A DNA stretch of 64,000 bases from positions 1,364,001-1,428,000 of the forward strand of contig NZ_VFPG01000001.1 of assembly GCF_006716565.1 (NCBI RefSeq), read 5' to 3'. The notes under the pieces are model-generated. The model was given only the letters and a program-made list of their open reading frames with translations. It did not search any database and had not been told where the DNA came from. Shown piece after piece: positions 39,127-50,059 of the stretch (within the stretch, counting starts at the first letter, position 1; every line of letters starts with the position of its first letter). Made by a program: the position numbers and the translations under genes. This DNA is from Nocardia bhagyanarayanae (GTDB taxonomy: Bacteria > Actinomycetota > Actinomycetes > Mycobacteriales > Mycobacteriaceae).

Positions 39127-40625
39127 CACTCGTTCTCCGCTACGCAGCGCGCAGCGACCGCGGTCTGGTCCGAGGCAACAACGAAGATTCCGTCTACGCG
39201 GGCGCCCGCCTGCTCGCGCTGGCCGACGGCATGGGCGGGCACGCGGCGGGTGAGGTCGCGTCGCAGTTGATGATCGCCGCGCTGGCGCATCTCGACGACG
39301 ACGAGCCCGGCGACGATCTGCTCGGCAAGCTCGACGCGGCGACGCGGTCGGGCAACGCCGCCATCGCCGATCAGGTCGAGGAGGAGCCCGAGCTCGACGG
39401 CATGGGCACCACGCTCACCGCGATCCTGTTCGCGGGCAAGAAGCTCGGGCTGGTGCACATCGGCGACTCGCGCGCCTACCTGTTGCGCGGCGGCGAGCTC
39501 GCGCAGATCACCCGCGACGACACCTTCGTCCAGTCGCTGGTGGACGAGGGCCGGATCACGCCCGAGCAGGCGCACACCCACCCGCAGCGTTCGCTGATCA
39601 TGCGCGCCCTCACCGGCAACGAGATCGAGCCGACGCTGATCATGCGCGAGGCCCGCGCCGGCGACCGCTATCTGCTCTGCTCGGACGGTCTCTCCGACGT
39701 GGTGAGCGACGAGACCATCGCCAACACCATGCGCGAGGGCAGCACGGACGAGTGCGCCGACCGCCTGATCGAACTCGCGCTGCGCAGCGGCGGTCCCGAC
39801 AACGTCACCGTGGTGGTGGCCGACGTCATCGATCTGGACTACGGCCAGAGCCACCCGATCGTGGCGGGCGCGGCCTCCGGTCAGGACGAGGACACCCCGC
39901 CGCCGAACACCGCCGCCGGTCGCGCCGCGGCCATGCGTCCGCCGCGCGCCGCACCGCCACGCCGGGCCGCCGCACCGGAACCGCCGCCGCCGAGCAAATC
40001 GCATCGGCTGCGTTGGATCCTGCTCGCGGTCGCGCTGGTGGTCGCCGTCGCCGTCGGTCTGCTGGTCGGCTACAAGATGATCCGCAACAACTACTACGTG
40101 GGCGCGGACAACGGCCAGGTCGTGATCATGCGCGGGCTGCCGGGTTCGGTGCTCGGGTATTCGATCCACGACGTGGACACGGTCGGCTGCGTCGACCGCG
40201 GTGGAGACCTGACCATCGTCAAGTCCGGATCGGATCTGCCCTCCGGCTGCCGCCAGCTGCGGGTCAGCGATCTCGAGCAGACCGGTCGCGACAAGGTCAA
40301 CGCGGGCCTGCCGCCCGGTTCCCTCGGCAAGGCCGAGGAGCAGATGCGGCTGCTCGCCCAGCAGGAGCTGCTGCCGCCGTGCCCGGCACGGGAAACGACC
40401 CCGCCGCCGCAGCCCGGCGTGCCGCAGCCCGGTGTCGTGCCGCCCGGCGAGCCCGCGCCGGTTCCGGTCGCGCCGACCACCACGCCGAACCCCGCACCGA
40501 CCACCGACCCGGGTGACACCAGGGGCACCGACGCCAACCCGCCAACGAAGGTGGAGCAGGCGCCGACGACGACCCCGGCGCCGAACCCCCAGATCTCGGG
40601 GGAGAACTGCCGGGTGACGGACTGA
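39123..40625 (+). CDS. pstP: PP2C-type serine/threonine phosphatase PstP
   Basis: A 500-residue membrane phosphatase. The PP2C domain (1-235) has the metal-binding motifs [39 protein letters not shown] and [13 protein letters not shown] Pro-rich juxtamembrane linker is followed by one helix (about residues 296-318) and an extracellular Pro/Thr-rich domain. It removes phosphate from PknA, PknB and their targets, opposing the kinases encoded at the end of the operon. The start GTG overlaps fhaB (GTGA) and its stop overlaps the rodA start (TGATG). Confidence 0.95.
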   Translation: MTLVLRYAARSDRGLVRGNNEDSVYAGARLLALADGMGGHAAGEVASQLMIAALAHLDDDEPGDDLLGKLDAATRSGNAAIADQVEEEPELDGMGTTLTAILFAGKKLGLVHIGDSRAYLLRGGELAQITRDDTFVQSLVDEGRITPEQAHTHPQRSLIMRALTGNEIEPTLIMREARAGDRYLLCSDGLSDVVSDETIANTMREGSTDECADRLIELALRSGGPDNVTVVVADVIDLDYGQSHPIVAGAASGQDEDTPPPNTAAGRAAAMRPPRAAPPRRAAAPEPPPPSKSHRLRWILLAVALVVAVAVGLLVGYKMIRNNYYVGADNGQVVIMRGLPGSVLGYSIHDVDTVGCVDRGGDLTIVKSGSDLPSGCRQLRVSDLEQTGRDKVNAGLPPGSLGKAEEQMRLLAQQELLPPCPARETTPPPQPGVPQPGVVPPGEPAPVPVAPTTTPNPAPTTDPGDTRGTDANPPTKVEQAPTTTPAPNPQISGENCRVTD

Positions 40626-42097
40626 TGTCCGCACCGGCACCACCGTCCGCGGGGGCCTTCCCGAGTCCCCCGGGCGGGTTCGCTCCAGCACCGCCTCCGT
40701 CCACCAGACGCAACGCCGAACTGCTTCTGCTCGCGTTCGCCGCGCTGATCACGACCGTCTCGCTGTTCCTCGTCGAGGCCAGCCAGGAACAGTCCGTCAC
40801 CTGGGACATCGCCAAGTACGGCCTCGCCTTCCTCGCTCTGTTCGGCATCGCGCACCTGGCCGTGCGCCGGTTCGCGCCGTTCGCCGATCCGCTGCTGCTG
40901 CCGATCGTCGCGCTGCTCAACGGTCTGGGCCTGGTGCTGATCCACCGCCTCGATCTCGGCGCGGCGCAGAACGCGAAGTTCAATTCCGACCCGATCCCCT
41001 CCCCCGACGCCAACCAGCAGATCCTGTGGACCGCGCTCGGCATGGTGGTCTTCGTCACGCTGCTGATCGTCCTGCGCGATTACCGCACGCTGGCTCGCTA
41101 CAGCTACACGCTCGGCTTGGTCGGGCTGGTCGCGCTGATGATTCCGGCGCTGCTGCCGAGCGCGTACTCGGAGACCAACGGTTCGAAGATCTGGATCAGG
41201 CTGCCCGGCTTCAGCGTGCAGCCCGGCGAGTTCGCCAAGATCCTGCTGATCATCTTCTTCGCCTCGGTGCTCGTCGCCAAGCGCGACCTGTTCACCACCG
41301 CCGGACGGCACATGCTCGGCATGGAGTTCCCGCGCGCCCGCGACCTCGGCCCGATCCTGGTGGTCTGGGTGGTGTGCATCGCGGTGCTCGTCTTCGAGAA
41401 GGACCTCGGCACCTCACTGCTGATCTTCAGCACGGTGCTCGTGATGCTCTACATCGCGACCGAGCGGGTGGGCTGGCTGATCATCGGCGGCAGCCTGCTC
41501 GTCGTCGGATTCGTGTTCGCCTACCAGGCGTTCAGCCACGTGCGGGTGCGCACCAACACCTGGCTCGACCCGTTCGCGGATTACCACAACACCGGTTACC
41601 AGATCTCGCAGTCGCTGTTCGGCCTTGCCACCGGCGGGCTCGCGGGCACCGGCCTCGGCAGCGGGCGGCCGAACCAGGTGCCGTTCGCCAACACCGACTT
41701 CATCGTCACCACCATCGGTGAGGAGCTGGGCCTGATCGGGCTCACCGCGGTGCTGATCCTGTTCTTGGTCTTCGTGGTGCGCGGTCTGCGCACCGCGCTC
41801 GCCGTGCGCGACAGCTTCGGCAAGCTGCTGGCGGCCGGGCTCTCGTTCACCATCGCCGTCCAGCTGTTCGTCGTGGTCGGCGGCGTCACCAAGCTGATCC
41901 CGCTGACCGGTCTCACCACGCCGTTCATGTCGTACGGCGGTTCCTCGCTCTTGGCCAACTACGCGTTGCTCGCGCTGCTGATCAAGGTCTCCGACGCGGC
42001 TCGCGCACCGGCGCCCGCGCGCAAGAAGGACCCGGCGCCGATCGCGGACGCACCGACCGAGCTGCTGCGCCGCTCGGAATCGAGGCCGCAGGAATGA
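40625..42097 (+). CDS. rodA: Peptidoglycan polymerase RodA (SEDS family)
   Basis: A 490-residue polytopic protein with about 12 membrane helices after a short Pro-rich cytoplasmic N-terminus. The SEDS signatures are present: [36 protein letters not shown], then [39 protein letters not shown] and [20 protein letters not shown]. RodA joins lipid II into glycan strands and works with the transpeptidase encoded next (PbpA) during elongation. It overlaps both neighbours by one and four bases. Confidence 0.95.
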   Translation: MSAPAPPSAGAFPSPPGGFAPAPPPSTRRNAELLLLAFAALITTVSLFLVEASQEQSVTWDIAKYGLAFLALFGIAHLAVRRFAPFADPLLLPIVALLNGLGLVLIHRLDLGAAQNAKFNSDPIPSPDANQQILWTALGMVVFVTLLIVLRDYRTLARYSYTLGLVGLVALMIPALLPSAYSETNGSKIWIRLPGFSVQPGEFAKILLIIFFASVLVAKRDLFTTAGRHMLGMEFPRARDLGPILVVWVVCIAVLVFEKDLGTSLLIFSTVLVMLYIATERVGWLIIGGSLLVVGFVFAYQAFSHVRVRTNTWLDPFADYHNTGYQISQSLFGLATGGLAGTGLGSGRPNQVPFANTDFIVTTIGEELGLIGLTAVLILFLVFVVRGLRTALAVRDSFGKLLAAGLSFTIAVQLFVVVGGVTKLIPLTGLTTPFMSYGGSSLLANYALLALLIKVSDAARAPAPARKKDPAPIADAPTELLRRSESRPQE

Positions 42098-43560
42098 ACA
42101 CTCCACTACGGCGGGTCGCGGTCGCGGTGATGGTCATGGTCGTCGCGCTGCTGGCCAACGCCACCTACGTGCAGGTCATCAAGGCCGACGACTATCGAAG
42201 CGATCCGCGCAACTCGCGCGTGCTGCTCGACGAGTACTCGCGCCAGCGCGGCCAGATCTCGGCGGGCGGCACGGTGCTGGCCAGCTCGATCGAGACCGAC
42301 GATCGCTACAAGTACCTGCGCACCTACCCGACCGACCCGCAGGCGTACGCGCCGGCGACCGGCTTCTACTCGATCCAGTACGGCAGCGCCGGACTCGAGC
42401 GCTCCGAGGACCAGGTGCTCAACGGCTCCGACAGCCAGCTGTTCGGTCGCCGTCTCGTCGACCTGGTCTCCGGCCGCGATCCGCGCGGCGGCAACGTGCT
42501 GACCACCCTGAACCCGGTGATGCAGCAGGTCGCCTACGAGCAGCTCACCGCCAAGGGGTACACCGGCTCGGTGGTGGCCATCGAGCCGAGCACCGGCAAG
42601 ATCCTGACCATGGTGTCCACCCCGAGCTACGACCCGAACCTGCTGGCGGGGCACGACGGCGCCGCGACGACGCGGGCCTGGGAGACGCTGACCCGGGATC
42701 CGGACCAGCCGATGCTGAACCGGGCGGTCTCGCAGACCTATCCGCCCGGCTCGACGTTCAAGGTGGTGGTCACCGCGGCCGCGCTCGCCAACGGCGTCGC
42801 GACGCCGGACGACCAGTTCACCGCCGCGCCCAACATCACCCTGCCCGGGACGAGCACCACGCTGGAGAACTACAACGGCTCGAACTGCGGTTCAGGTCCG
42901 ACGGCGTCGTTGACCGAGGCGTTCCGGCTGTCCTGCAACACCGCGTTCGTCGAGCTCGGCATCAAGGTGGGCGCCGCGAACCTGAAGGACGAGGCCGCCG
43001 CGTTCGGCATCGGCCCGCACCGCGGCATCCCGATCCCGGTCGCGGAGAGCACCGTCGGCACCATCGGCGACAACGCCGCGCTCGGCCAGAGCAGCATCGG
43101 TCAGCGCGACGTGGCGCTCACCCCCCTGGACAACGCGGTGATCGCCGCGACCATCGCCAACGGCGGGGTTCGGATGGAGCCGTACCTGGTAGACCAGACG
43201 CAGGGGCCGGATCTGAGCGTGTTGTCCAAGACGAAGCCGGTCTCGGTCGGACAGGCGGTGAGCGCCCAGGTAGCGTCTCAGCTGACCACCTTGATGGTCG
43301 CCTCCGAGGAGAACACCGTCGGATCACGCCAGTCCCGATACACGATCGCGTCCAAGACCGGAACCGCCGAGCACGGCAGCAACCCACGCAATACGCCGCC
43401 GCATGCCTGGTACATCGCCTTCGCGCCCGCGCAGAACCCCAAGATCGCCATCGCGGTGATCGTGGAGAACGGCGGGGATCGGGCGCTGGCAGCCACCGGC
43501 GGTTCGGTGGCCGCACCCATTGCCAGGGCCGTGCTCGACGCCGGTCTGCAGGGGGGCTGA
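42094..43560 (+). CDS. pbpA: Class B penicillin-binding protein PbpA
   Basis: A 488-residue transpeptidase: one N-terminal membrane helix, a short PBP dimerisation region, and a transpeptidase domain with SxxK in PPGSTFKVV (Ser about 220), SxN in [12 protein letters not shown] and KTG in [10 protein letters not shown]. It cross-links peptidoglycan and pairs with RodA. Mycobacterial PbpA is phosphorylated by PknB and is needed for normal division. ATG 42094 overlaps the rodA stop (ATGA). The gap to pknA is 37 bases. Confidence 0.95.
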   Translation: MNTPLRRVAVAVMVMVVALLANATYVQVIKADDYRSDPRNSRVLLDEYSRQRGQISAGGTVLASSIETDDRYKYLRTYPTDPQAYAPATGFYSIQYGSAGLERSEDQVLNGSDSQLFGRRLVDLVSGRDPRGGNVLTTLNPVMQQVAYEQLTAKGYTGSVVAIEPSTGKILTMVSTPSYDPNLLAGHDGAATTRAWETLTRDPDQPMLNRAVSQTYPPGSTFKVVVTAAALANGVATPDDQFTAAPNITLPGTSTTLENYNGSNCGSGPTASLTEAFRLSCNTAFVELGIKVGAANLKDEAAAFGIGPHRGIPIPVAESTVGTIGDNAALGQSSIGQRDVALTPLDNAVIAATIANGGVRMEPYLVDQTQGPDLSVLSKTKPVSVGQAVSAQVASQLTTLMVASEENTVGSRQSRYTIASKTGTAEHGSNPRNTPPHAWYIAFAPAQNPKIAIAVIVENGGDRALAATGGSVAAPIARAVLDAGLQGG

Positions 43561-43597
43561 ACGATATGAACGAGCGAGTTGAAGTTCGGGGGCCCCG

Positions 43598-45106
43598 ATG
43601 CTGAACAACGGTGCGATGATCGCCGATCGCTACCGCCTGCAACGTCTGATCGCCACCGGCGGCATGGGTCAGGTCTGGGAGGCGCTGGACACCCGCCTGG
43701 ACCGCCGGGTCGCGGTGAAGGTGCTCAAGGCGGAGTTCTCCGCCGACCCGACCTTCCGGCACCGGTTCCGCACGGAGGCCAAGACCACCGCGCAGCTGAA
43801 CCACTCCGGGATCGCGGGCATCTACGACTACGGCGAGACCTACGACCCGAGCGCGGGCGAGACCGCCTACCTGGTCATGGAGCTGGTGCAGGGCGAGCCG
43901 CTCAACACCGTGCTCAACCGCATGGGCAGGCTGTCGGTGCTACAGGGCCTCGACATGCTCGAGCAGACCGGCCGCGCGCTCGATGTCGCCCATGCCGCGG
44001 GCGTGGTGCACCGGGACGTGAAGCCGGGCAACATCCTGGTGACGCCGACCGGTCAGGTGAAGATCACCGACTTCGGCATCGCCAAGGCCGTCGACGCCAG
44101 CCCCGTGACCAAGACCGGCATGGTGATGGGCACCGCGCAGTACATCGCGCCGGAGCAGGCCGTCGGCGAGGACGCGACCGCCGCCAGTGACGTGTACTCG
44201 CTCGGCGTGGTGGGTTACGAGGCGCTGGCCGGGACGCGGCCGTTCAGCGGCGACGGCGCGATCACGGTCGCGATGAAGCATGTGCGCGAGAACCCGCCGC
44301 CGATGCCGGAGGATCTACCGCCCAACGTCCGCGAGCTCATCGAGATCACGATGGCCAAGGACCCGAACCTGCGCTACGCCACCGGCGGCGAGTTCGCCGA
44401 CGCGGTGGCCGCTGTGCGCGCGGGTCACCGTCCTCCGCCGCCGCTGAGCGCGGGTTCCGCCGCCGGGCCGCTCACCGCGGGCGCGACCCGGGTGCTGCCG
44501 CCCGGACCGACCGTCATCCTGCCCGCGGGTCAGGCCGACGGGCCGACCGTGCGGTACAGCACGCCCGCGGCCGCTGCCATCGGCGGCGCGGCGGCGAGCG
44601 GTCCCGCGACCATGATGAACACGGGCGGATCGCCCGATCAGCCGCCCGGCAAGCGACCGTGGACCACGACGCAGAAGGCGCTGGCCGGTCTCGGCGCCGG
44701 CGCGGTGCTGCTCGGCGGCGCGGCGATCTGGCTGTTGTTCGGCGGCGACACCAACCCGGACCCCACGCGCGAGCCGGTCAGCTCGTCGGTGGCCCCGCCG
44801 CCCGCGCAGGTCACCACGACGGCGCCGCAGACGACCACCAGGTACGTGCCGCCCCCGCCGCCGGTCACGTCCGACGAGCCGTCGCCGACCACCACCGAGC
44901 CGCCGACGACGACTCCGGAACCCACGACGACGGCGCCGCCGAGCACCACCGCGCCGACCACGACGAAGACGAGCAAGACTACGAGTCCGAGCACCACCCG
45001 CACCCTGTTCCCGACTTTCGACTTACCATTTCCGGAGAATCCCGGTGCTTCGGGCCCCGGTAACACTCGCAGCGCGCCCGCTACTCCTTCACAAGGACAA
45101 CGATGA
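43598..45106 (+). CDS. pknA: Transmembrane serine/threonine kinase PknA
   Basis: A 502-residue kinase. The catalytic domain (1-275) shows the Gly loop [21 protein letters not shown] with the ATP-binding Lys, VHRDVKPGN with the catalytic Asp, and DFGIAKAV. A Pro/Gly-rich linker leads to one helix (about 360-382, [20 protein letters not shown]) and a Thr/Pro-rich outside tail ([24 protein letters not shown]). Unlike PknB it has no PASTA repeats. It phosphorylates cell-shape and division proteins and activates with PknB. Its stop overlaps the pknB start by four bases. Confidence 0.95.
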   Translation: MLNNGAMIADRYRLQRLIATGGMGQVWEALDTRLDRRVAVKVLKAEFSADPTFRHRFRTEAKTTAQLNHSGIAGIYDYGETYDPSAGETAYLVMELVQGEPLNTVLNRMGRLSVLQGLDMLEQTGRALDVAHAAGVVHRDVKPGNILVTPTGQVKITDFGIAKAVDASPVTKTGMVMGTAQYIAPEQAVGEDATAASDVYSLGVVGYEALAGTRPFSGDGAITVAMKHVRENPPPMPEDLPPNVRELIEITMAKDPNLRYATGGEFADAVAAVRAGHRPPPPLSAGSAAGPLTAGATRVLPPGPTVILPAGQADGPTVRYSTPAAAAIGGAAASGPATMMNTGGSPDQPPGKRPWTTTQKALAGLGAGAVLLGGAAIWLLFGGDTNPDPTREPVSSSVAPPPAQVTTTAPQTTTRYVPPPPPVTSDEPSPTTTEPPTTTPEPTTTAPPSTTAPTTTKTSKTTSPSTTRTLFPTFDLPFPENPGASGPGNTRSAPATPSQGQR

Positions 45107-47010
45107 CGACCCCGAAGAATCTCTCTTCCCGCTACGAGCTGGGCGAGATCATCGGCTTCGGCGGTATGTCGGAGGTTCACAAGGCGCGCGATCTGCGGCT
45201 GAGCCGGGATGTGGCGATCAAGGTGTTGCGCGCCGATCTGGCCCGCGACCCCACGTTCTACCTGCGCTTCAAGCGTGAGGCGCAGAACGCGGCCGCGCTG
45301 AACCATCCGGCCATCGTCGCGGTCTACGACACTGGCGAGGCCGAGGTGGACGGCGGCCCGCTGCCCTACATCGTCATGGAGTACGTGGACGGCGAGACGC
45401 TGCGCGACATCGTGCGCGGCAAGGGTCCGCTGCCGCCGCGGCGCGCGATGGAGATCATCGCGGACGTCTGCGCCGCACTGGATTTCAGCCACAAGGCCGG
45501 GATCGTGCATCGCGACATGAAGCCCGCGAACATCATGATCAACCGGGCAGGCGCGGTGAAGGTGATGGACTTCGGCATCGCCCGCGCGCTGGCCGACAGC
45601 TCCAACCCGATGACCCAGACCGCGGCCGTTATCGGTACCGCGCAATATCTTTCGCCCGAGCAGGCGCGCGGCGAGACCGTCGACGCTCGCTCGGACGTGT
45701 ACTCGGTGGGCTGCGTGCTCTTCGAGATCCTCACGGGCGAACCGCCTTTCACGGGTGACTCCCCGATCGCCGTCGCCTATCAGCACGTGCGCGAGGACCC
45801 GAGGCTTCCCTCACACGTGCACTCGGGCGTGCCGCGCGAGCTGGATTCCGTGGTGCTCAAGGCGATGAGCAAGAACCCGGCCAACCGGTACCAGACCGCC
45901 GCGGAGATGCGCGCGGACCTGATCCGAGTCCTCGGCGGCCAGAAGCCGAGCGCGCCCATGGTGATGACCGACGAGGATCGCACCACCGTCTTCGGCGCCA
46001 ACGAGCCGGCGCCGCGCAGCTTCCGCACCGTCGAACGCAACGACGACACCGCCGAGCAGGAACCCGCCGAACCGGGTGGCTCGCGCCGCACCGCCTACCT
46101 CGCGCTCGGCGCGGCCGCCGCGCTCGCCGTGGTGTTCGCGCTGTTCTGGGTGCTGATCGGTCCGGGAAGCAAGCCGGATCAGGTCGCTGTGCCCGACCTG
46201 TCGAACAAGTCGCTCGCGCAGGCGCAGGACGCGCTGCAGAAGCTCGGCTTCACGGTGGCCATCCAGCAGAAGCCGGACAGCAAGGTGGCCGACGGCAATG
46301 TCATCGCGACCCAGCCGCTCGGCGGTTCCCGCATCGATGAGGGCAGCACGGTCACCGTGCAGGTCTCCAGCGGGCCCGATCAGGTGCAGGTGCCGCGGCT
46401 GGACGGACTGACCGTGCAGCAGGCCGAGCAGGAGCTCAACTCGGTCGGCCTGCGAATGGATCCGAATGTGGTGCGCAAGGAGTCCAGCGCCCAGGATCTG
46501 GACAAGGTGATCGGCACCGAGCCTTCGGCGGGCGCGCGGGTCGACGTGGACCAGGCGATCGTGGTCTGGCTCGGCAAGGGTCCGGAGAAGGTCCGGGTGC
46601 CGAGCCTGGTCGGGCAGGACATCAGCGTGGCCCAGCCGAACCTGGTGGACAGTGCCGGTTTCAAGATCGTCATCGAGGAGGTGCAGTCCTCCAAGCCGAA
46701 GGGTGAGGTCATCGCGACCAGCCCGGCGGGCGGCACCAACGCCGACAAGGGCTCGACGGTGACGGTCCAGGTGTCCAGCGGCGATCAGATCAGCATGCCG
46801 TCCGTGGTCGGTCTGACGCCGTCGCAGGCGGTGGAGAAGCTGCGCCAGGCCGGGTGGACCGGCAGCACCAGCCAGATCAACCAGAACACCACCGGCACCT
46901 TCGACGCGGGCAGCGTCGGGCGGATCATCAGCCAGCAGCCGTCGGCCGGTTCGTCGATCTCCAAGACCAGCACGATCACCATCACCACCGGAGTGCTCGG
47001 CCCACCCTGA
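45103..47010 (+). CDS. pknB: Transmembrane serine/threonine kinase PknB with four PASTA domains
   Basis: A 635-residue kinase. The catalytic domain (1-275) has [43 protein letters not shown] and an activation loop with the usual paired Thr region ([20 protein letters not shown]). One helix (about 328-350) is followed by four PASTA repeats (from residue 363; [60 protein letters not shown]). PASTA domains bind muropeptides or lipid II, so the kinase senses cell-wall state. It is the last gene of the operon. Confidence 0.97.
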   Translation: MTTPKNLSSRYELGEIIGFGGMSEVHKARDLRLSRDVAIKVLRADLARDPTFYLRFKREAQNAAALNHPAIVAVYDTGEAEVDGGPLPYIVMEYVDGETLRDIVRGKGPLPPRRAMEIIADVCAALDFSHKAGIVHRDMKPANIMINRAGAVKVMDFGIARALADSSNPMTQTAAVIGTAQYLSPEQARGETVDARSDVYSVGCVLFEILTGEPPFTGDSPIAVAYQHVREDPRLPSHVHSGVPRELDSVVLKAMSKNPANRYQTAAEMRADLIRVLGGQKPSAPMVMTDEDRTTVFGANEPAPRSFRTVERNDDTAEQEPAEPGGSRRTAYLALGAAAALAVVFALFWVLIGPGSKPDQVAVPDLSNKSLAQAQDALQKLGFTVAIQQKPDSKVADGNVIATQPLGGSRIDEGSTVTVQVSSGPDQVQVPRLDGLTVQQAEQELNSVGLRMDPNVVRKESSAQDLDKVIGTEPSAGARVDVDQAIVVWLGKGPEKVRVPSLVGQDISVAQPNLVDSAGFKIVIEEVQSSKPKGEVIATSPAGGTNADKGSTVTVQVSSGDQISMPSVVGLTPSQAVEKLRQAGWTGSTSQINQNTTGTFDAGSVGRIISQQPSAGSSISKTSTITITTGVLGPP

Positions 47011-47123
47011 TCCGGCCCAGGTCCGATCGTTATCGGAAAGAGGCGACCGGTCGGTGTGATCGGCGCGAGAATGATGCTGCTCCATCCGAACCCAGCAATC
47101 AGCATGGAACAGGAGGCAGCCCC

Positions 47124-47543
47124 ATGACCACTGCCAGGGACATCATGAAGCCCGGCGCTCAGTGGATATCCAAGGACGAGACGGTCGGCAAGGCGGCGCG
47201 CATGATGGCCGAGCTCGGCGTCGGATCCCTCGTCATCGCGGACGAGAACGAACGGATGTGCGGCATCATCACCGACCGCGACATCGTGGTGAAGTGCGTG
47301 GCCCAGGGCCGTGCACCGGCCAACACCCGTGCGGAGGAACTGTGCGAGGCGACCCCGCGGTGGGTCTCGGCCGACGCCGATGTCGAGGAAGTGCTCGAGG
47401 AGATGGAGAGCCATCGCATCAAGCGCATGCCGGTGATCGAGAACAAGCGGCTGATCGGCATGATCAGCGAGGCCGATCTCGCCAGGCACCTCGACGACAA
47501 CCAGCTCAGCGAATTCGTGACGGCGGTCTACGGCCGGCCGTGA
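47124..47543 (+). CDS. Two-CBS-domain protein (Hrp1-like)
   Basis: A 139-residue protein made of two CBS domains: TARDIMKPGAQWISKDETVG, SLVIADENERMCGIITDRDI, then WVSADADVEEVLEEMES and MPVIENKRLIGMISEADLAR. It resembles mycobacterial hypoxic response protein 1. CBS pairs bind adenosine nucleotides; the ligand here is unknown. The ATG follows AGGAGG at seven bases. The gap to pknB is 113 bases, and the gene is probably transcribed separately. Confidence 0.88.
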   Translation: MTTARDIMKPGAQWISKDETVGKAARMMAELGVGSLVIADENERMCGIITDRDIVVKCVAQGRAPANTRAEELCEATPRWVSADADVEEVLEEMESHRIKRMPVIENKRLIGMISEADLARHLDDNQLSEFVTAVYGRP

Positions 47544-47681
47544 CCCGGTAGCCGCCTGCCGCCGAAGCGGAGGTACGCCCGTCGTCCGGAGCCGCAGACT
47601 CCCGGGCGGCGGGACGGAAAGCCGTTCCGACCATCGCTCGAAGAATCCGGCCGCCCTCGACGACGGCACGGTGGCGGCGTG

Positions 47682-48146
47682 CTACGAGAGATCCAGGTGC
47701 CGATTCATCGACATGGCCTCGTCGGCCAGATTCGGCAGTTCGACCACCTCGACGCCGTGCTGCCGTAGCTTCTCCACCCCGACGCAGTTCACCACGAAGG
47801 TCGTCGGCTCGCGCCAGGCGATGACGACGCGCCCGATCCCGGCGCGCAGGATGCGATCGGTACAGGGTGGCCGGGTCGCCGTCGCGCGCTGCGAGCACGG
47901 CTCGAGGGTGCTGTAGATCGTCGCCCTCGCCAGCCGCGGATCGTCGGCGGCCAGCTTGTTCAGCGCGGATTCCTCGGCGTGCACCTTCTCGTCGGTCTCC
48001 CGCGAATATCCCGTCGCGATCTCCGCGCCGTCGGCCACGACGATCGCGCCGACCGAGAACGCGGTGTCGCTCGGTGGGCACTGGCGCGCGAGTTCGATGG
48101 CCCTGCGCATGAAACGCTCGTCGGCCGTTGCCTGGTCAGCGGGCAT
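47682..48146 (-). CDS. Cytidine/deoxycytidylate deaminase-fold protein (RibD N-terminal type)
   Basis: A 154-residue zinc deaminase: DERFMRRAIELARQCPPSDT at the start, the HAEESAL motif (zinc ligand His, catalytic Glu) and EPCSQRATATRPPC with the two Cys zinc ligands. This spacing matches RibD-type deaminases, which act on the diaminopyrimidine in riboflavin synthesis. A RibD-type reductase gene lies 33 bp upstream on the same strand, so the two are probably separate halves of one bifunctional enzyme. Other roles, such as nucleoside deamination, remain possible. Confidence 0.8.
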   Translation of the reverse strand: MPADQATADERFMRRAIELARQCPPSDTAFSVGAIVVADGAEIATGYSRETDEKVHAEESALNKLAADDPRLARATIYSTLEPCSQRATATRPPCTDRILRAGIGRVVIAWREPTTFVVNCVGVEKLRQHGVEVVELPNLADEAMSMNRHLDLS

Positions 48147-48179
48147 CGAACCACCTCCACGATCGCGTCGGGCTCCGGC

Positions 48180-48866
48180 TCACGAGTCCACGGCCTCGGG
48201 ACGGAGGAGGTAGCGCAGCACGGCCATGTCGCCGACTCGCTCGACCGCGGCGAGCGTCCTGCGACGGGCCGGTCCGCCGGGGAATCGGGCGTCGGCGAGG
48301 AACCGCGGCGCGCCGGAATCGCCGACGACGATCGGCGCGACGGCCAGGTGCAGTTCATCGGCCAGATCGGCGGACAGGAACGCTGTGTGCATCCCGGTGC
48401 CGCCCTCGACCATCAGACGTCCGACACCGCGGCGGCCGAGATCGTCCAGCAGCGCCCCGAAGTCGAGTTCCGCGCCGAGGGCGACCACGTCGGCGATGCC
48501 GACCAGCCGATCGGCGAGCCGCGCCGCGCCGGAGTCGGTCGTGTAGACGATCTTCGCCCCGCCGTGGTGCCAGAAGTTCAGCTCTCGGTCCAGGTCGCCG
48601 CGCGCGGTGACGGTCACCTTGAGCGGGAACTCCGGCTTGCCCGCCGCCACCCGCGCCGCCCGGCGCTCGGCGCTGTCGACCAGCAGCCGGGGGTTGTCGC
48701 GGCGCAGCGTCTCGGCGCCGACCAGGATCGCGTCGGACTCGGCGCGCACCCGGTCGACTCGGTCGAAATCCGCCGCGTCCGAGAGCAGCAGTCGCTCGGG
48801 ACCGGCGTCATCGATGTAGCCGTCGAGGCTGACCGCCACCGAGAGCAGTACGTACGGCCTGGTCAC
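48180..48866 (-). CDS. RibD C-terminal / dihydrofolate-reductase-fold reductase
   Basis: A 228-residue protein with the RibD reductase fold: YVLLSVAVSLDGYIDD, RAESDAILVGAETLRRDNPR, VTVTARGDLDRELNFW, and the nucleotide-binding LMVEGGTGMHTAFLSADLADELHLAVAPI pattern in shorter pieces. It should use NADPH to reduce a ribosylated pyrimidine. The ATG overlaps the end of pabA by four bases, so pabA, reductase and deaminase form one minus-strand transcript. Confidence 0.82.
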   Translation of the reverse strand: MTRPYVLLSVAVSLDGYIDDAGPERLLLSDAADFDRVDRVRAESDAILVGAETLRRDNPRLLVDSAERRAARVAAGKPEFPLKVTVTARGDLDRELNFWHHGGAKIVYTTDSGAARLADRLVGIADVVALGAELDFGALLDDLGRRGVGRLMVEGGTGMHTAFLSADLADELHLAVAPIVVGDSGAPRFLADARFPGGPARRRTLAAVERVGDMAVLRYLLRPEAVDS

Positions 48867-49507
48867 TGCAACACCAGTGCCGCGACCTCCGCCTCGAGCA
48901 TCTCCACCAGACCCTCGGCGGGCCGCTCACCGCAGACCTCGAGCCAGTTCGCCAGCATCCGGTGCCCGCCCTGGGTGAGCACCGATTCCGGATGGAACTG
49001 CACGCCGTGGATCGGCAGGGTGCGGTGGCGCATGGCCATCACGATCCCGGATTCGGTGCGGCCGAGCACCTCGATGTCCTCGGGCACGGTGTCCTCGAGC
49101 ACGGTGAGCGAGTGGTACCTGGTCGCGGTGAACGGGTCGGGCAAACCGGCCAGCACGCCCGCACCGAGGTGGTACACCGAGCTGGTCTTGCCGTGCAGCA
49201 GTTCGGGCGCCCGGGTGACGGTCGCGCCGAAGGCCTCGCCGATCGCCTGGTGACCGAGGCAGACGCCGAGCAACGGCGTGCTGCTGCGGGCGCAGGCGTG
49301 CACGAGGTCGATGCTCGCACCGGCCCGATCGGGGGTGCCGGGGCCGGGACTGATCAGAATGCCGTCGTAGTCGGCGATCGCGGCGTCCACATCGGCCAGT
49401 TGCGGATCGTCGTTGCGCCAGACGACGGCCTCGGCTCCCAGCTGGCCGAGATACTGAACCAGGTTGAAGACGAAGCTGTCGTAATTGTCGACGACCAGTA
49501 CACGCAT
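48863..49507 (-). CDS. pabA: Aminodeoxychorismate/anthranilate synthase glutamine amidotransferase
   Basis: A 214-residue class I amidotransferase. It begins RVLVVDNYDSFVFNLVQYLG, has the nucleophile Cys in GVCLGHQAIGEAFG and the His-Glu pair in QFHPESVLT. It supplies ammonia from glutamine to make aminodeoxychorismate (folate) or anthranilate (tryptophan). In mycobacteria the gene in this place is annotated trpG; it can serve both paths. The ATG lies six bases after TAATCT on the minus strand, a leaderless promoter. Confidence 0.93.
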   Translation of the reverse strand: MRVLVVDNYDSFVFNLVQYLGQLGAEAVVWRNDDPQLADVDAAIADYDGILISPGPGTPDRAGASIDLVHACARSSTPLLGVCLGHQAIGEAFGATVTRAPELLHGKTSSVYHLGAGVLAGLPDPFTATRYHSLTVLEDTVPEDIEVLGRTESGIVMAMRHRTLPIHGVQFHPESVLTQGGHRMLANWLEVCGERPAEGLVEMLEAEVAALVLQ

Positions 49508-49704
49508 GGTTCGAGATTACGTGGCGACGCGGGAGGCCGTCGCATCCATTACCTGTTGGGATAGCCTAGGAGGAACACCGGAGGGCCGCCGAGCCTCGCC
49601 CGGGCCGTCCGCGCTGTCGCCGGAACGGCCGGACGGAGTCGCTCGGCAGACAGTCAACTGAATCAGCCGCCGGTACCGACCTGCACGCCGAATACGAGGA
49701 CGTC

Positions 49705-49968
49705 ATGCCCAAGTCGAAGGTCCGTAAGAAGACCGACTACACGATCAACCCCGCCAGCCGGATCCCGGTGAAGGTGAAGGCGGGCCCGTCGCCGGTCTGG
49801 TACGTCGCGATCATGCTCGGCTTCATGCTGGCCGGCCTGCTCTGGCTGCTGGTCTACTACCTGGCGGCCGAGCAGATCAGCTGGATGAACGACCTCAACG
49901 CCTGGAACTTCCTGATCGGCTTCGGGCTCATGGTCGTCGGCCTGATCATGACCATGCGGTGGCGCTGA
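49705..49968 (+). CDS. crgA: Cell division protein CrgA
   Basis: An 87-residue protein: a basic N-terminus ([20 protein letters not shown]) and two membrane helices ([19 protein letters not shown] and [16 protein letters not shown]). CrgA binds FtsZ, FtsQ, FtsI and CwsA and helps assemble the divisome in actinobacteria. The full family length is present. GAGGA precedes the ATG. It lies between pabA and the PH-domain gene as in mycobacteria; the DUF881 gene found beside crgA there is absent here. Confidence 0.95.
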   Translation: MPKSKVRKKTDYTINPASRIPVKVKAGPSPVWYVAIMLGFMLAGLLWLLVYYLAAEQISWMNDLNAWNFLIGFGLMVVGLIMTMRWR

Positions 49969-50010
49969 TCCACTTCCTTCGGGATTACAGACGTGTCATT
50001 CATGCACACC

Positions 50011-50031
50011 TGTGGATGACCCTGTGGACAA
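50011..50031. promoter_or_regulatory. Pair of DnaA-box-like sequences
   Basis: TGTGGATGA (50011-50019) and TGTGGACAA (50023-50031, the exact TTGTCCACA box on the minus strand) lie between crgA and the PH-domain gene. Confidence 0.4.
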
Positions 50032-50059
50032 CTCGAGGACCGATTGGGGAGAGTGCCGC

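Noticed and set aside
43940..44281. Antisense ORF inside pknA
   Set aside because: Covers conserved kinase motifs on the other strand; shadow only.
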